Source of the DNA: Gammaproteobacteria bacterium
GTDB taxonomy: Bacteria > Pseudomonadota > Gammaproteobacteria > Pseudomonadales > Azotimanducaceae
Direction: 5' to 3'
Length of the DNA stretch: 35,273 nucleotides
Assembly (NCBI GenBank): GCA_002690865.1
Contig: NZGG01000004.1
Coordinates: 1 to 35,273, forward strand
Shown here: positions 8,709 through 18,171 of the stretch, piece by piece
How positions within the stretch are numbered: the first letter of the stretch is position 1
Layout of the letters: every line of letters begins with the position of its first letter
Program-made: the position numbers and the translations under genes
The notes under the pieces: model-generated
Seen by the model: only the letters and a program-made list of their open reading frames with translations
Database searches by the model: none
Told to the model about the DNA's origin: nothing

Positions 8709-10847
8709 TTGAAGAATAAACGTTTGCTATCGACCGTTCTGGTTTTTTTGCTAGTAATTTTATTACTTGTCTCTGATTTGAATCAGTATTTTTCGCTTGA
8801 ACGAATACAAAGTGAGCAAGTTCATATTGAGAATTTCGTTGCTGATCGCCCCCTTTTTGCTGCTGGCATCTACTTTATAATTTACGTGTTCCTTGCTGCG
8901 TTTGCTTTCCCTGGTGCTCTGGTAATAACTGTTCTGGGAGGCGCTCTATTTGGATTCTGGGTTGCTCTGGCTTTGGTATCATTTGCATCAACAATTGGGG
9001 CGACATTATCGATGTTACTGGCTCGATTCATCCTGCGAGATCTTATTCAGGAACGTTATCGAAATGAGTTAAAGGGCCTTAATGAAGGGATTGAGAGAGA
9101 AGGCGGTATGTATTTGTTTGCACTCCGATTGGTGCCGATTATTCCTTTCTTTTTAATTAATCTGGTAATGGGGCTTACAAAGATTAAAGTCACAACTTTT
9201 TTTCTAGTTAGTCAAATTGGCATGCTTGCCGGAACTGCAGTTTACGTGAATGCAGGGAAACAACTTAGCCAGATTACTAACCTTAGTGATGTGGTTTCTT
9301 TGGAAATAGTTTTAGCTTTTTTACTTGTCGGGATGATTCCTCTGCTGAGTAAGAAGATGCTTGAATTGTTTAGGGTAAAAAAAGCTTATTCAAACTTTAA
9401 GAAACCTAAAACCTTCGATAGTGATTTAATCGTTATAGGAGCGGGTTCGGGTGGACTTGTCTCTGCCTTAGTAGCTGCGACTGCTAGAGCAAAAGTAACC
9501 TTAATTGAGAAAGGAGAGATGGGAGGGGACTGCTTAAATACTGGTTGTATCCCAAGTAAAGCACTTATTCGTTCAGCTCGATTAGCTTCTGATCTTCGAC
9601 GATCTGTCGTCTTTGGTTTTAAACCCATGACGGCTTCTTTTGACTTTGTTGAATTGATGGAACGCGTAAACAGGATTATAGGAAAAATCGAGCCTCACGA
9701 TTCAGCTGAGCGATATAGGAGTCTTGGGGTCGATGTTCACTTGGGAATTGGTAAGCTCATTTCTCCCTGGGAGGTGCTTGTTAATGATCAGAAAATAAGT
9801 GCCAGACAAATAATTATCGCAACGGGGGCAGAGCCTTTCGTCCCATCAATACCAGGAATAGATAAGGTTCCTTATCTTACGAGTAAAACGGTATGGGAAC
9901 TTAAGAAGCTACCGGAACGTCTTGTTGTTCTAGGCGGCGGACCCATAGGTATTGAGTTAGCTCAGACATTTTCTCGTTTATCCTCAGACGTCACTCTAAT
10001 TGAAGAGTCCCCTTTAATCATGAATCGCGAAGATTCCGATATTTCAGCCTTTGTGCGAAGGGCACTTGAATTGGACGGGGTCAAGATTTTTACGAATCAT
10101 CGAGCCGTATCTATCCAGGAAAGTGGCGATAGTTACAACATCGTTTGCCAGTCTGAGAAAAAACACGAGACTGTAATTGCATTTGATAACCTTATTTTGG
10201 CGGTGGGAAGAAAAGCAAAAGTTGATACGTTAGGCTTAGAAAAACTGAATATTAAAATGACACCAAGAGGAACTATTGCTGTTGATGACTACCTGAGAAC
10301 AACGTTACCCAATATTTACGCTATCGGTGATGTGGCAGGGCCTTATCAATTCACTCACACTGCATCACATATGGCTTGGTATGCTACGGTTAATGCATTG
10401 TTTGGTCGGTTTTGGAAATCCAAAATTGATTACTCCGTTATCCCTTGGTGCACTTTTTCGAGCCCCGAGGTCGCTCGTGTAGGTTTAAGCGAGAACGAAG
10501 CAATTCAGCAAGGGATTCCTTATGATATCGTAAAGTTTGATGTCTCTAGTTTAGATAGAGCTATTGCCGACGACGAGGATCGTGGTCTAGTGAAAATTCT
10601 CACACAACGAGGGAGCGATAAAATTCTTGGGGTAACGATTGTTGCAGAACACGCGGGTGAGGTAATTAGTGAGTATACATTGGCAATGAAAGAAGGGATC
10701 GGTCTCAAGAAAGTCATGGGGACAATTCATATTTATCCAACATTTTCGGAAATGAATAAATATGCAGCAAGCCAGTGGCGAAAGAATAATACTCCTGCAT
10801 GGGTTTTTAATTTGTTAGAGAAAATTCACATCCTCATGCGTTGGTAG
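8709..10847 (+). CDS. VTT-domain (TVP38/TMEM64-like) membrane protein fused to FAD-dependent pyridine nucleotide-disulphide oxidoreductase
   Basis: A bifunctional 712-aa protein. Residues 1 to about 225 are hydrophobic with several membrane segments (about 7-24, 48-66, 70-108, 130-155, 165-185, 195-215) and match the TVP38/TMEM64 (VTT) pattern. From about 240 a complete class I flavoprotein disulphide reductase follows: FAD motif GAGSGG at 244-249, redox-active CLNTGC with Cys275 and Cys280, NAD(P) motif GGGPIG at 409-414, second FAD motif GDVAG from 540, and the dimerisation domain. In the motif HIYPTFSE the catalytic His of lipoamide dehydrogenases is replaced by Tyr676, as in MerA and SthA-type enzymes, so it is probably not a lipoamide dehydrogenase. 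The same fusion is known in other proteobacteria; its substrate is not. Start TTG 8709 is the only one that keeps the first membrane segment. A 12-nt gap to the octaheme cytochrome suggests an operon. Confidence 0.88.
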   Translation: MKNKRLLSTVLVFLLVILLLVSDLNQYFSLERIQSEQVHIENFVADRPLFAAGIYFIIYVFLAAFAFPGALVITVLGGALFGFWVALALVSFASTIGATLSMLLARFILRDLIQERYRNELKGLNEGIEREGGMYLFALRLVPIIPFFLINLVMGLTKIKVTTFFLVSQIGMLAGTAVYVNAGKQLSQITNLSDVVSLEIVLAFLLVGMIPLLSKKMLELFRVKKAYSNFKKPKTFDSDLIVIGAGSGGLVSALVAATARAKVTLIEKGEMGGDCLNTGCIPSKALIRSARLASDLRRSVVFGFKPMTASFDFVELMERVNRIIGKIEPHDSAERYRSLGVDVHLGIGKLISPWEVLVNDQKISARQIIIATGAEPFVPSIPGIDKVPYLTSKTVWELKKLPERLVVLGGGPIGIELAQTFSRLSSDVTLIEESPLIMNREDSDISAFVRRALELDGVKIFTNHRAVSIQESGDSYNIVCQSEKKHETVIAFDNLILAVGRKAKVDTLGLEKLNIKMTPRGTIAVDDYLRTTLPNIYAIGDVAGPYQFTHTASHMAWYATVNALFGRFWKSKIDYSVIPWCTFSSPEVARVGLSENEAIQQGIPYDIVKFDVSSLDRAIADDEDRGLVKILTQRGSDKILGVTIVAEHAGEVISEYTLAMKEGIGLKKVMGTIHIYPTFSEMNKYAASQWRKNNTPAWVFNLLEKIHILMRW

Positions 10848-10859
10848 GGATTGTAAATT

Positions 10860-13136
10860 ATGATTTGGTCAAAGATAGAGATGGAATTAGCCTGGTGGCT
10901 GAAGCTAACGTGTCTTCTTTTGATTCCTATTCTTTCTTTGGCGGACCAAAATTCGACAGCTCAGTTTATTGGTTCTGATCAATGTAAAAATTGCCATTTA
11001 GATATATCTCAAAAATGGGAAAGTTCTCACCACTACAAATCTATGCAAATAGTGACAGACGAGACTGTGCTCGGGAACTTTGATAATCAAACGCTAGTTT
11101 CCCATGATATTACTCATAAACTTTTTAAACGTAACAAGGAGTATTTCATTAATACTCTGGATAGTGAGTCCGCTTATCAGGACTTTAAAATTGTTCACAC
11201 GTTTGGATTCTATCCATTACAGCAATATCTCGTAAAAGCCGAAGATGGTAAACTACAGGCGCTCAATATTGCCTGGGATTCAAGGCCCGAAGTTGAAGGA
11301 GGTCAACGTTGGTTTCATCTTCACCCGCATGAAGACATAACTCCTGAGCATCCGTTCCATTGGTCAAATCACTTCGCTAATTGGAACAGCCGTTGCGCGG
11401 AGTGCCATAGCACAAACCTGAATAAAAATTACGATAGTTCGACGAACGAGTATGCAACCTCATTTTCGGAAATTAATGTCGCATGTGAAGCTTGTCATGG
11501 ACCGGCTAGTAAACATTTGAGCTGGGCTAAACATGGCCAGGTATTAAAAAATAAAGGATTTGATGGGGACAAGAATTCTCCAATTTCTTGGATCCATGAC
11601 GCAGGCCAACCGATTGCAAGACCAAAGGGCTTGGTATCTCAACGAGAAGTTAACATGTGTGGCGCATGCCACTCAAGGCGCATACAAATCGATAAGGCGA
11701 TGCCTCTCGATAATTTTCATAATCATTATGCTATCGAAACTTTGAGCCAAGATCTTTACTTTGCTGACGGCCAGATAAAAGATGAGGTATTTGTACTTGG
11801 ATCTTTTCTACAAAGTAAAATGTATCGTGCGGGGGTGACTTGCTCGAATTGTCATGATCCTCATTCCTCAAAACTTAAGATAGAAGGTAATGGGCTTTGT
11901 AGCCAATGTCATGCCCCGTCAGTATTTGATAGTCCAAGTCACCATAGGCATATCGCGGATAGTGAAGGCGCAGCATGTGTGAATTGCCATATGCCAGCGC
12001 GAACCTATATGCAGGTTGATGATAGGCGTGATCATAGTTTTGTAATCCCTAACCCTCTGATTTCAGCAGAGACAGGGGCGCCAGACATTTGTTTAACATG
12101 TCATAGCGATCAGGCTACTTCGTGGTCAGCTTCAATATTCAAAAAATGGGGTATAGAGAGCAAAACAGACCACTGGGCATTTAGTCATTTTCAGGCGAAC
12201 CGCCTAAACCTTTCGACCTTGGATGATTTGATAAGGTATGCAAATGATATTGGAATAGCTGATATTACTCGCGCAACGTTAGTCGAGAATTTAGCAGCCT
12301 TTAGTGCCCCTAAGGCAATAGAGGCGGTATTGATTAATTTAAATGATGATAGTCCGTTAGTGCGCCGCGCCGCCGTAGAAGCCTTGCGCACCAGTCCCGA
12401 AGAGATTCGCTGGCGCGCGTTATCACCCATGCTGCGTGATGAATCTAAGTCTGTGAGAATGCAAACGATACGTGTTTTAGCGCCATTAATCCGAGATCTC
12501 CCCAAACATAGACGAACGGAGATGATTAAACCATTGGCGGAGTATAGGGAGTTTCTAAAATTACATGGAGATACCCCGAGCGGTCAACTAGAGCTTGCTA
12601 GCCTCGAGGTCAATATGGAGAATCGAGGGGCGGCGCTTTTAAGCTACCAGCAGGCCCTAAAAATTGATAGAAATCATGTTGCGACCCTTGTTAATCTCGC
12701 TGACTTTTATCGGGGAAGTGGGTTAGAAAGCAAAGGAGAAAATATGTTGTTAAGGGCTCTTCGAGTAGCGCCAGATAGTGCAGCGGTAAATCATAGTTAT
12801 GGCCTATTGCTAGTACGAGAGCAGAGATATGGAGAAGCACTGAGTTACCTTGAAAAAGGAGCCCAGTTGGCAAACGGTCAGCCCCGTTTCGCTTATATTT
12901 ACGCAATAGCACTAGACTCTATGGGGAAAACCGAAAAGTCTGTCGAATTTTTATTCGATATAATAGAGACTTGGCCCAATCAATTAAACCTTCTTATGAC
13001 TCTCGTGAACTATTTGGAGAAACTAGGGCGTGAAGAAGAAATTCTCTTACCACTAGGTATGTTACAGTCGTTTGCGCCAAATGTGCCGGAGGTCCAAATT
13101 CTTGTCAGGAAATACTCGCTGGATGTTAACGAGTAA
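10860..13136 (+). CDS. Secreted octaheme c-type cytochrome with C-terminal HEAT/TPR repeats
   Basis: A 758-aa exported protein. An N-terminal signal segment (about residues 10-28) precedes a cytochrome c554-like region. Eight CxxCH haem sites start at Cys42, 179, 209, 267, 328, 347, 373 and 411 (CKNCH, CAECH, CEACH, CGACH, CSNCH, CSQCH, CVNCH, CLTCH), so eight covalent haems are expected in the periplasm. Residues of about 470-560 look like HEAT-type helical repeats (LVRRAAVEALR). Residues of about 580-750 look like tetratricopeptide repeats (ALLSYQQAL, AVNHSYGLLLV, GEALSYLEKGAQL). Family members act in periplasmic electron transfer; no specific acceptor can be assigned. ATG 10860 has GGGA nine nt upstream; ATG 10881 is an alternative. 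It sits 12 nt after the VTT-oxidoreductase gene, suggesting a shared redox unit. Confidence 0.88.
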   Translation: MIWSKIEMELAWWLKLTCLLLIPILSLADQNSTAQFIGSDQCKNCHLDISQKWESSHHYKSMQIVTDETVLGNFDNQTLVSHDITHKLFKRNKEYFINTLDSESAYQDFKIVHTFGFYPLQQYLVKAEDGKLQALNIAWDSRPEVEGGQRWFHLHPHEDITPEHPFHWSNHFANWNSRCAECHSTNLNKNYDSSTNEYATSFSEINVACEACHGPASKHLSWAKHGQVLKNKGFDGDKNSPISWIHDAGQPIARPKGLVSQREVNMCGACHSRRIQIDKAMPLDNFHNHYAIETLSQDLYFADGQIKDEVFVLGSFLQSKMYRAGVTCSNCHDPHSSKLKIEGNGLCSQCHAPSVFDSPSHHRHIADSEGAACVNCHMPARTYMQVDDRRDHSFVIPNPLISAETGAPDICLTCHSDQATSWSASIFKKWGIESKTDHWAFSHFQANRLNLSTLDDLIRYANDIGIADITRATLVENLAAFSAPKAIEAVLINLNDDSPLVRRAAVEALRTSPEEIRWRALSPMLRDESKSVRMQTIRVLAPLIRDLPKHRRTEMIKPLAEYREFLKLHGDTPSGQLELASLEVNMENRGAALLSYQQALKIDRNHVATLVNLADFYRGSGLESKGENMLLRALRVAPDSAAVNHSYGLLLVREQRYGEALSYLEKGAQLANGQPRFAYIYAIALDSMGKTEKSVEFLFDIIETWPNQLNLLMTLVNYLEKLGREEEILLPLGMLQSFAPNVPEVQILVRKYSLDVNE

Positions 13137-13269
13137 TCCACATAGGGTTGAAAGTAAAGATCATGGCCGAGACTATTTATTTACACCGGTAAAAAACGTG
13201 TTAGGAGGCCGTTCAGGATTACTTTTGGCGGGATAAGAATCCCATAAAGTTTCATCATGGAAATAACAT

Positions 13270-14454
13270 ATGTCTAAAGGGCCATTATTCGGCATCAAGG
13301 TTATAGACCTAACACAGATTTATCAGGGTCCATATGCATCATTTCTTATGGCTAGGGCAGGTGCTGAGGTCATTAAAGTAGAGCCAATCGGCGGCGAGCA
13401 TCTCCGAGGACATGGAGGAACACCAACGCCTATGGCATTCATGATGCTAAATTCAAATAAGAAATGCGTCACATTGAATCTGAAAAAGAAAAAGGGTAAA
13501 GAAATTTTAGGAAAACTTGTGGAACAGGGCGATGTTCTCCTAGAAAATTTTGCCCCGGGCGTCATGGACCGCTTAGGTGTCGGCTGGGGATCGCTTAAGG
13601 AGATCAATCCTAAATTAATTTACGGTTCAGGAACGGGTTATGGCTTAACTGGTCCAGATCGCGATACGCTTGCAATGGATCATACAATACAGGCAGCTAG
13701 CGGTATTATGAGCGTCACAGGGGATGCTGGCCAGCCACCTTCTCGGGCTGGAGGAGCGCCAGCGGATATCATGAGTGGAATACACATGTATGCTGGAGTT
13801 CTTTCTGCGCTTGTGGGGCGACAAAATACCGGTAAGGGCACGTTGGTAGAGGTATCGATGCTAGAGTCAATGTACTTTATGCTCTGTTCGGAGCTAACCA
13901 GTTACCACAAGAATGGAAAATTTCCCGTCCGTAACAGTGCGCGTTCGCCAGCAGGCTCATGTCCTTACGGTCGATACAAATGTCGAGATGGATATCTTGC
14001 GCTTATTAGCGTTTCAGAACGACATTGGCAAAGCATCTGTAAGGTCATTGGTCGCGAGGAATTAATCAATAATCCAAACTTTTTAACAGTGAGACAACGA
14101 CTCCAAGCAGAAGACGCGGTAAACGAATTTATTGAAGCTTTCACCCAAAGAATAAGTCGGGAGGAAGCATATCTAGCATTCCGTGAAGCGAGAGTTCCTG
14201 TCGCCCCTGTGAGAGATTTGGAAGAGGTGAGAAGCAACCCGCACCTCCATGAGCGGGGGATGCTCCAGCATATGGAACACGAAATTATGGGGGAGCTGAT
14301 CCTACCATCTAGTCCCATTAGATATTCGGATTACGATTCGCCAGACCTAACATTGTTCTCTGACGCTGGCGCTCATAACAATAAAATATACTCTGAGTGG
14401 CTTGGCCTGAGTGACGAGCAGATCGATAATTTACAAGCAAGCGGAGTGATCTAA
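13270..14454 (+). CDS. Class III (CaiB/BaiF-type) acyl-CoA transferase
   Basis: A 394-aa CoA-transferase of family III, which moves CoA between carboxylic acids through an aspartyl-CoA thioester. The N-terminus GIKVIDLTQIYQGPYASF and the motif ENFAPGVMDRLG (about residues 94-105) are characteristic. The catalytic aspartate is most likely Asp166 in GAPADIMSG, close to Asp169 of formyl-CoA transferase. Length is normal (about 390-430). ATG 13270 has GGA about 8 nt upstream. The substrates cannot be set from sequence; the nearby SDR, crotonase and FAD-oxidase remnant suggest carboxylic acid or branched/aromatic acid catabolism. It is convergent with the arsC-like gene. Confidence 0.92.
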   Translation: MSKGPLFGIKVIDLTQIYQGPYASFLMARAGAEVIKVEPIGGEHLRGHGGTPTPMAFMMLNSNKKCVTLNLKKKKGKEILGKLVEQGDVLLENFAPGVMDRLGVGWGSLKEINPKLIYGSGTGYGLTGPDRDTLAMDHTIQAASGIMSVTGDAGQPPSRAGGAPADIMSGIHMYAGVLSALVGRQNTGKGTLVEVSMLESMYFMLCSELTSYHKNGKFPVRNSARSPAGSCPYGRYKCRDGYLALISVSERHWQSICKVIGREELINNPNFLTVRQRLQAEDAVNEFIEAFTQRISREEAYLAFREARVPVAPVRDLEEVRSNPHLHERGMLQHMEHEIMGELILPSSPIRYSDYDSPDLTLFSDAGAHNNKIYSEWLGLSDEQIDNLQASGVI

Positions 14455-14550
14455 TTCCACGTCATAAAAACATAAATTGGGTTTATTTATGGCTGGGAAT
14501 TTAGATTCGATAAAGGCAGGTAATACCAGGAAAAGGTACACATATTTTGT

Positions 14551-14895
14551 TTAAAGAAACTCTTCTATACGCTTAGAGGGTCGAGCGATAATAGCTTTAC
14601 GCCCTTTGACTACAACTGGCCGCTCCATTAGCTTTGGATGACGAAGAAGTAGGGTAACGATCTGCTCTTTGGTCTTGCAGTCATCCTCATTAAGGGCCAA
14701 CTCTCTGAACAACCTGTCTTTCCGAACCAATTCGTTCGGTGCGTCAAGCAAGAGATCGAGAATGTTTTCCAAGTCATGCCTAGAAGGCGGTGCTTTTAGA
14801 TATTCGACGGAATCAAAAGGGACATGTCGCTCTTGTAAGATAGCCAAGACTCCCCGCGATTTGCTGCAGTTAGGGTTGTGGTACACCGTAATCAT
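14551..14895 (-). CDS. ArsC/YfgD-family thioredoxin-fold protein (arsenate reductase-like)
   Basis: This 114-aa protein of the ArsC family matches E. coli YfgD in pattern: ITVYHNPNCSKSR at the N-terminus with Cys10 as the redox cysteine, and HPKLMERPVVV near residues 85-95. True glutaredoxin-dependent ArsC proteins are longer (about 140 aa), so arsenate reduction is uncertain and YfgD-like is the safer call. I chose ATG 14895 because GGAAG stands five nt upstream; ATG 14907 in the same frame lacks a Shine-Dalgarno. No ars operon partners are nearby. Confidence 0.85.
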   Translation of the reverse strand: MITVYHNPNCSKSRGVLAILQERHVPFDSVEYLKAPPSRHDLENILDLLLDAPNELVRKDRLFRELALNEDDCKTKEQIVTLLLRHPKLMERPVVVKGRKAIIARPSKRIEEFL

Positions 14896-14907
14896 TTTGG
14901 CTTCCAT

Positions 14908-15223
14908 ATTCGTTTAGTATAACTGAGATTCTAACAGCGTCTAGGTGCAGTAGGGTGCAAGTTCGTTTTTCATACTGCGCTTTCCCTAAAAATGTTCATA
15001 CAATCAGTATTTTATAGCTACAATTTAACAATAGACCTTACTAATATTTTTTTGTTTCGATAAAAATAGTTGAGCAGGTAAATTTACGTGTTAAGAAGTT
15101 AAACTACACACCGCTCTCCCGCCACCCCGCTTTATTAGAACGAATTAATAGGCTCAAAAATTATTTTGCAAAACCTCGAAACCTGTGTTCTAGTCCCTAT
15201 TTTATTTGGTAAGGGTAATCTAA
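14908..15223. other. Intergenic region, no gene recognised
   Basis: This 316-nt AT-rich stretch lies between the divergent arsC-like and SDR genes and must hold both promoters. I see no coding frame, tRNA or convincing -35/-10 pair. AAGGG about 8 nt before ATG 15224 is the ribosome binding site of the SDR gene. Confidence 0.6.
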
Positions 15224-16000
15224 ATGTCTAGCTTTAGACTTGATGGGAAGACAGCAATTATTACCGGTGGAGCAGGGGGCTTAGGGCGATCGATGGTTAA
15301 GCAGTATGCTGAGGCCGGGGCAAATGTTGTTGTGGCAAGCCGCACCCTAGCGAATTGTGAAACAATCGCAGGGGAAGTAAATGAAACGGGTGGTAAGGCC
15401 CTCGCTATTGCTGTTGATCATACTAAACCAGCAGAAGTTGATAGTATGGTAGAACAGGTGGTCAGTCATTTTGGCTCTTTGGATGTTATCGTTAATAATG
15501 CTGGACGCTGGGGTAAAGGTGGTGCTGCAGAAGACACCTCGCTAGATGACTGGAACGACATAATCGAAAACTGCCTCACAGGGTGTTTCATCTGCTGTAT
15601 GTCTGCTGGTCGTCAAATGCTTAAACAGCAGAGCGGTAAAATTATCAATGTCTCTTCTACCGCAGGTAGTAAAGGCAACCCAGGTCAACTGCATTATTCA
15701 GCAGCCAAGGCCGCCGTGCTAAGCCTAACCAGCAACCTCGCCATGATGTGGTCAAAAGACAACATCAACGTTAATGCTATCTTGCCGGGTCTAATTGCTA
15801 CGGATGAGTTAAAGTCCTATAACATTATCCCAAAAACAGAAGACGAAGACGGCAACCCGGTCCCAAAATTAACCGTATGCCCGACACCAGAGAACGTAGC
15901 CGATTTGGCTGTATTCCTGGCATCGCCCGCTTCAGATGGGCTCACTGGCGAGGAGTATCCAGTCAGAACCTGGATGAAATCCGAAAGATTTTGGAAGTAG
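15224..16000 (+). CDS. Short-chain dehydrogenase/reductase (SDR)
   Basis: A classical SDR of 258 aa, a cytoplasmic NAD(P)-dependent oxidoreductase. The cofactor motif TGGAGGLG lies at about residues 14-21 and NNAG at about 90-93. The catalytic Ser (NVSSTAG, about 144) and YSAAK (about 159-163) are all in place. The C-terminus, with PVRTWMKSERFWK, resembles acyl or hydroxyacid dehydrogenases of this group. The substrate is unknown. A decayed FAD-linked oxidase begins 33 nt downstream on the same strand, so the two were probably co-transcribed once. Confidence 0.92.
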   Translation: MSSFRLDGKTAIITGGAGGLGRSMVKQYAEAGANVVVASRTLANCETIAGEVNETGGKALAIAVDHTKPAEVDSMVEQVVSHFGSLDVIVNNAGRWGKGGAAEDTSLDDWNDIIENCLTGCFICCMSAGRQMLKQQSGKIINVSSTAGSKGNPGQLHYSAAKAAVLSLTSNLAMMWSKDNINVNAILPGLIATDELKSYNIIPKTEDEDGNPVPKLTVCPTPENVADLAVFLASPASDGLTGEEYPVRTWMKSERFWK

Positions 16001-16033
16001 TGTTGATCCCTACTAGATAGCGTCGATAGTGAT

Positions 16034-17410
16034 ATGAGTCTATCTGCCTCTTGCTTAGCAGAACTGTCCTCCGTGCTAAAGAAAAATTCAATTATCTTGG
16101 GATGCAATATTGATAGGGTTACTAGCTATTGGGGCTCACGGTCGGCAAGCGCTTCGGCGCTTGTGATGCAAAATGATATCTCAGAGGTAAGCGAGGTAAT
16201 GAGAACCTGTCATAAGTACAAGCAGCCGGCCACTTAGGGGGTAAGACGAATTGTGTTCAGTCCGCTAAACCAAATCCAGAAAAATTATCCTTTCAACCAA
16301 AAAATTAAATAGAATCAATAGATGGCGTGGATGGGATAGCTTCAGTCAGTGCTGACGTTGTCTTGCAGACATTATAGAAAGCCTGTCTGCATAAAAATAT
16401 GTTACTTCCCTTGGACTTGGGCGCAGGAGGTAGCTGCACGATAGGTGGTAACGGTTCGACAAACGCCGGGTAATTATCGTGTTACGTTACGGCATGATGA
16501 GAGGTTTAGTACTTGGTCTTGGAGTTGTGTTAGCAGATGGAGCTATTGTGTCTTCAATGAATCAGATGCTAAAAAATAATACTGCCTATGACTTGAAGCA
16601 GCTATTTATAAGAAGTGAGGGAACGCTTGTTACCGTGACCAAAATCATTCTAAAACTTTTCCAAAGCCCTTGAGCTGTCAAACAGCGCCAATCGGAAACA
16701 CTCATTTTCCTAATGTGATTAAAATGCTCAAAGAATATCGGCGTGCACTAGCCGGCGCATTAAGCACTTTTGAAGTCATGTGGGGATCTTATTTCCACGC
16801 CGTGGACTCGGAAGCAGATCACCAATATACCAATGTTTAGGGAGCATAAATTCTATGTGTTACTGGAAGCGGAGGGGAGTGATCTCCAGAGCGATGAGAT
16901 GATTTTTCAAGGGACTTTAGAAAATCTCTATATGGAAAATGCTATTAAAGATGCCTTGGTATCAAAATCGAAGTCGCAAAGGCTTGACCTTCGGAGAATA
17001 CGGGAAGATTTCGACGTAATTCAAAAAGATGAACCCGTTTTTTTTACAATGTTAGTCTTCCTATCGGCACGATGGAGGAATATGTTAACGATACGACCGA
17101 AGCGATAGCCGAAAAATGGGCTTTAAGTAACGTCTATGCTCTCGGACATATCAGCGATGGGAATATACATTTTTTTGTGCAGCCAAATGTTGAGTCAGAT
17201 TCTTCAAGTTTGCATGAGTCTTGTGATGCTTTGCTGTACGAGGGACTCAAACATAACAATGGTTCAATATCTGCTGAACATGGAATCGGTATAGAGAAAA
17301 AGCAGTGGCTTTCTCAGAGCAGGTCCGAGACTGAAGTGAATCTAATACGTGCAATGAAAAATATGCTCGGTCCAAAAAATCTACTCAATCCTGGCCGAAT
17401 ATTTGATTAA
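16034..17410 (+). pseudogene. Decayed FAD-linked oxidase (D-lactate/D-2-hydroxyglutarate dehydrogenase, GlcD family)
   Basis: Pieces of one FAD-linked oxidase (FAD_binding_4 plus FAD-oxidase C) lie in order over about 459 codons, but in changing frames. The first piece runs MSLSASCLAELSSVL to CHKYKQPAT and stops at TAG 16235. [16 protein letters not shown] follows around 16404, then [19 protein letters not shown] to EGTLVTVTK (16479-16673). Next comes [10 protein letters not shown]...FEVMWGSYF in another frame (about 16661-16800), then FYVLLEAEGSD (from about 16845). The last piece is VSLPIGTMEEYV to the end, with GHISDGNIHFF, SAEHGIG and LNPGRIFD. Lesions include a TAG at 16375 where a Gln fits, and one-base deletions near 16235, 16471 and 16658 (T run). 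There is also a frame change near 16800-16835 and a one-base loss in the T run at 17039-17046. Several independent lesions rule out a single sequencing error. Confidence 0.92.
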
Positions 17411-18171
17411 AGTTTCGAAAAATCTGGATCTCTTTTTTCCATAAAGGCAGACATCGCCTCCTGATTTGCAGGCGCGCCCCTCAGATTATCCAACGCACTA
17501 TTCTCTGCACGAACAGATGTCAACATGGCATCTCGGTGAGGGGCCATCATTAATTCCTTGGTTTGTATTAATGATGCTAGAGGAAGCCTTGCGAGGATAG
17601 TAGCATGTGTCATCACCTCTCCAAGGAAGTTTTCATCCGGATACACCTTAAGAGCTAAGCCTGCAGAAACGCAATCCTGGGCACTAATCCATTCTGATGA
17701 TAAGAGTATCCAGCTAGCTTGTTGGTGGCCAACTAATCGAGAGAATGTATAGGTACTAGAACCCTCCGCTGTAATACCCAGTGCTGAGAAAGGGGCACGG
17801 AAACGGCTGCTCTCAGAGACAAAGGTCATATCTGCCAAACCTAAGAGAGTACAACCTATACCAACGCCTAAACCATTAGCGGCAATAATAAATGGCTTAG
17901 GGAAGTGAATAATAGCTTCAAGCATCCCTTCTAAACCATGCTTTGGATTCGCTTTTTCTCCTGCAGCTCGGGCCTTTAAGTCTGCGCCTGCTGAAAATGC
18001 GCGTCCTGCGCCAGTCAGGACTAACACTTTGACGCTGTTATCTTCAGCGGCTTCTAGAAAATCTTCACATAAAGCATCAAAAAGATCCTGATTGAACGCA
18101 TTCAGCGCATTCGGTCTGTTCAGGGTGACCACCCTTACGGCATTAATAGTTTCTGAGGTGGTTATATTCAA
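17407..18171 (-). CDS. Enoyl-CoA hydratase/isomerase (crotonase) family protein
   Basis: A 254-aa crotonase-fold protein acting on acyl-CoA thioesters. It shows the VVTLNRPNALNAFN start, the first oxyanion-hole loop AFSAGADLKARA, and the second, ANGLGVGIGCTLLGLAD. The hydratase glutamates at the usual GCEL and PEIKLG positions are missing (Thr and Phe instead). A Glu sits in ITAEGSSTY, as in delta3-delta2-enoyl-CoA isomerase types, so isomerase or another crotonase activity is more likely than hydration. The frame is open to TTG 18276. I prefer TTG 18171, since AAGGA lies 9 nt upstream and the extra 35 residues do not fit the family. The 3' end overlaps the end of the oxidase pseudogene. Confidence 0.87.
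   Translation of the reverse strand: MNITTSETINAVRVVTLNRPNALNAFNQDLFDALCEDFLEAAEDNSVKVLVLTGAGRAFSAGADLKARAAGEKANPKHGLEGMLEAIIHFPKPFIIAANGLGVGIGCTLLGLADMTFVSESSRFRAPFSALGITAEGSSTYTFSRLVGHQQASWILLSSEWISAQDCVSAGLALKVYPDENFLGEVMTHATILARLPLASLIQTKELMMAPHRDAMLTSVRAENSALDNLRGAPANQEAMSAFMEKRDPDFSKL

Noticed and set aside
16479-16673. Separate small genes at 16034-16237, 16479-16673, 16770-17108 and 17072-17410
   Set aside because: Each translates to a consecutive piece of one FAD-linked oxidase, so they are fragments of a pseudogene.
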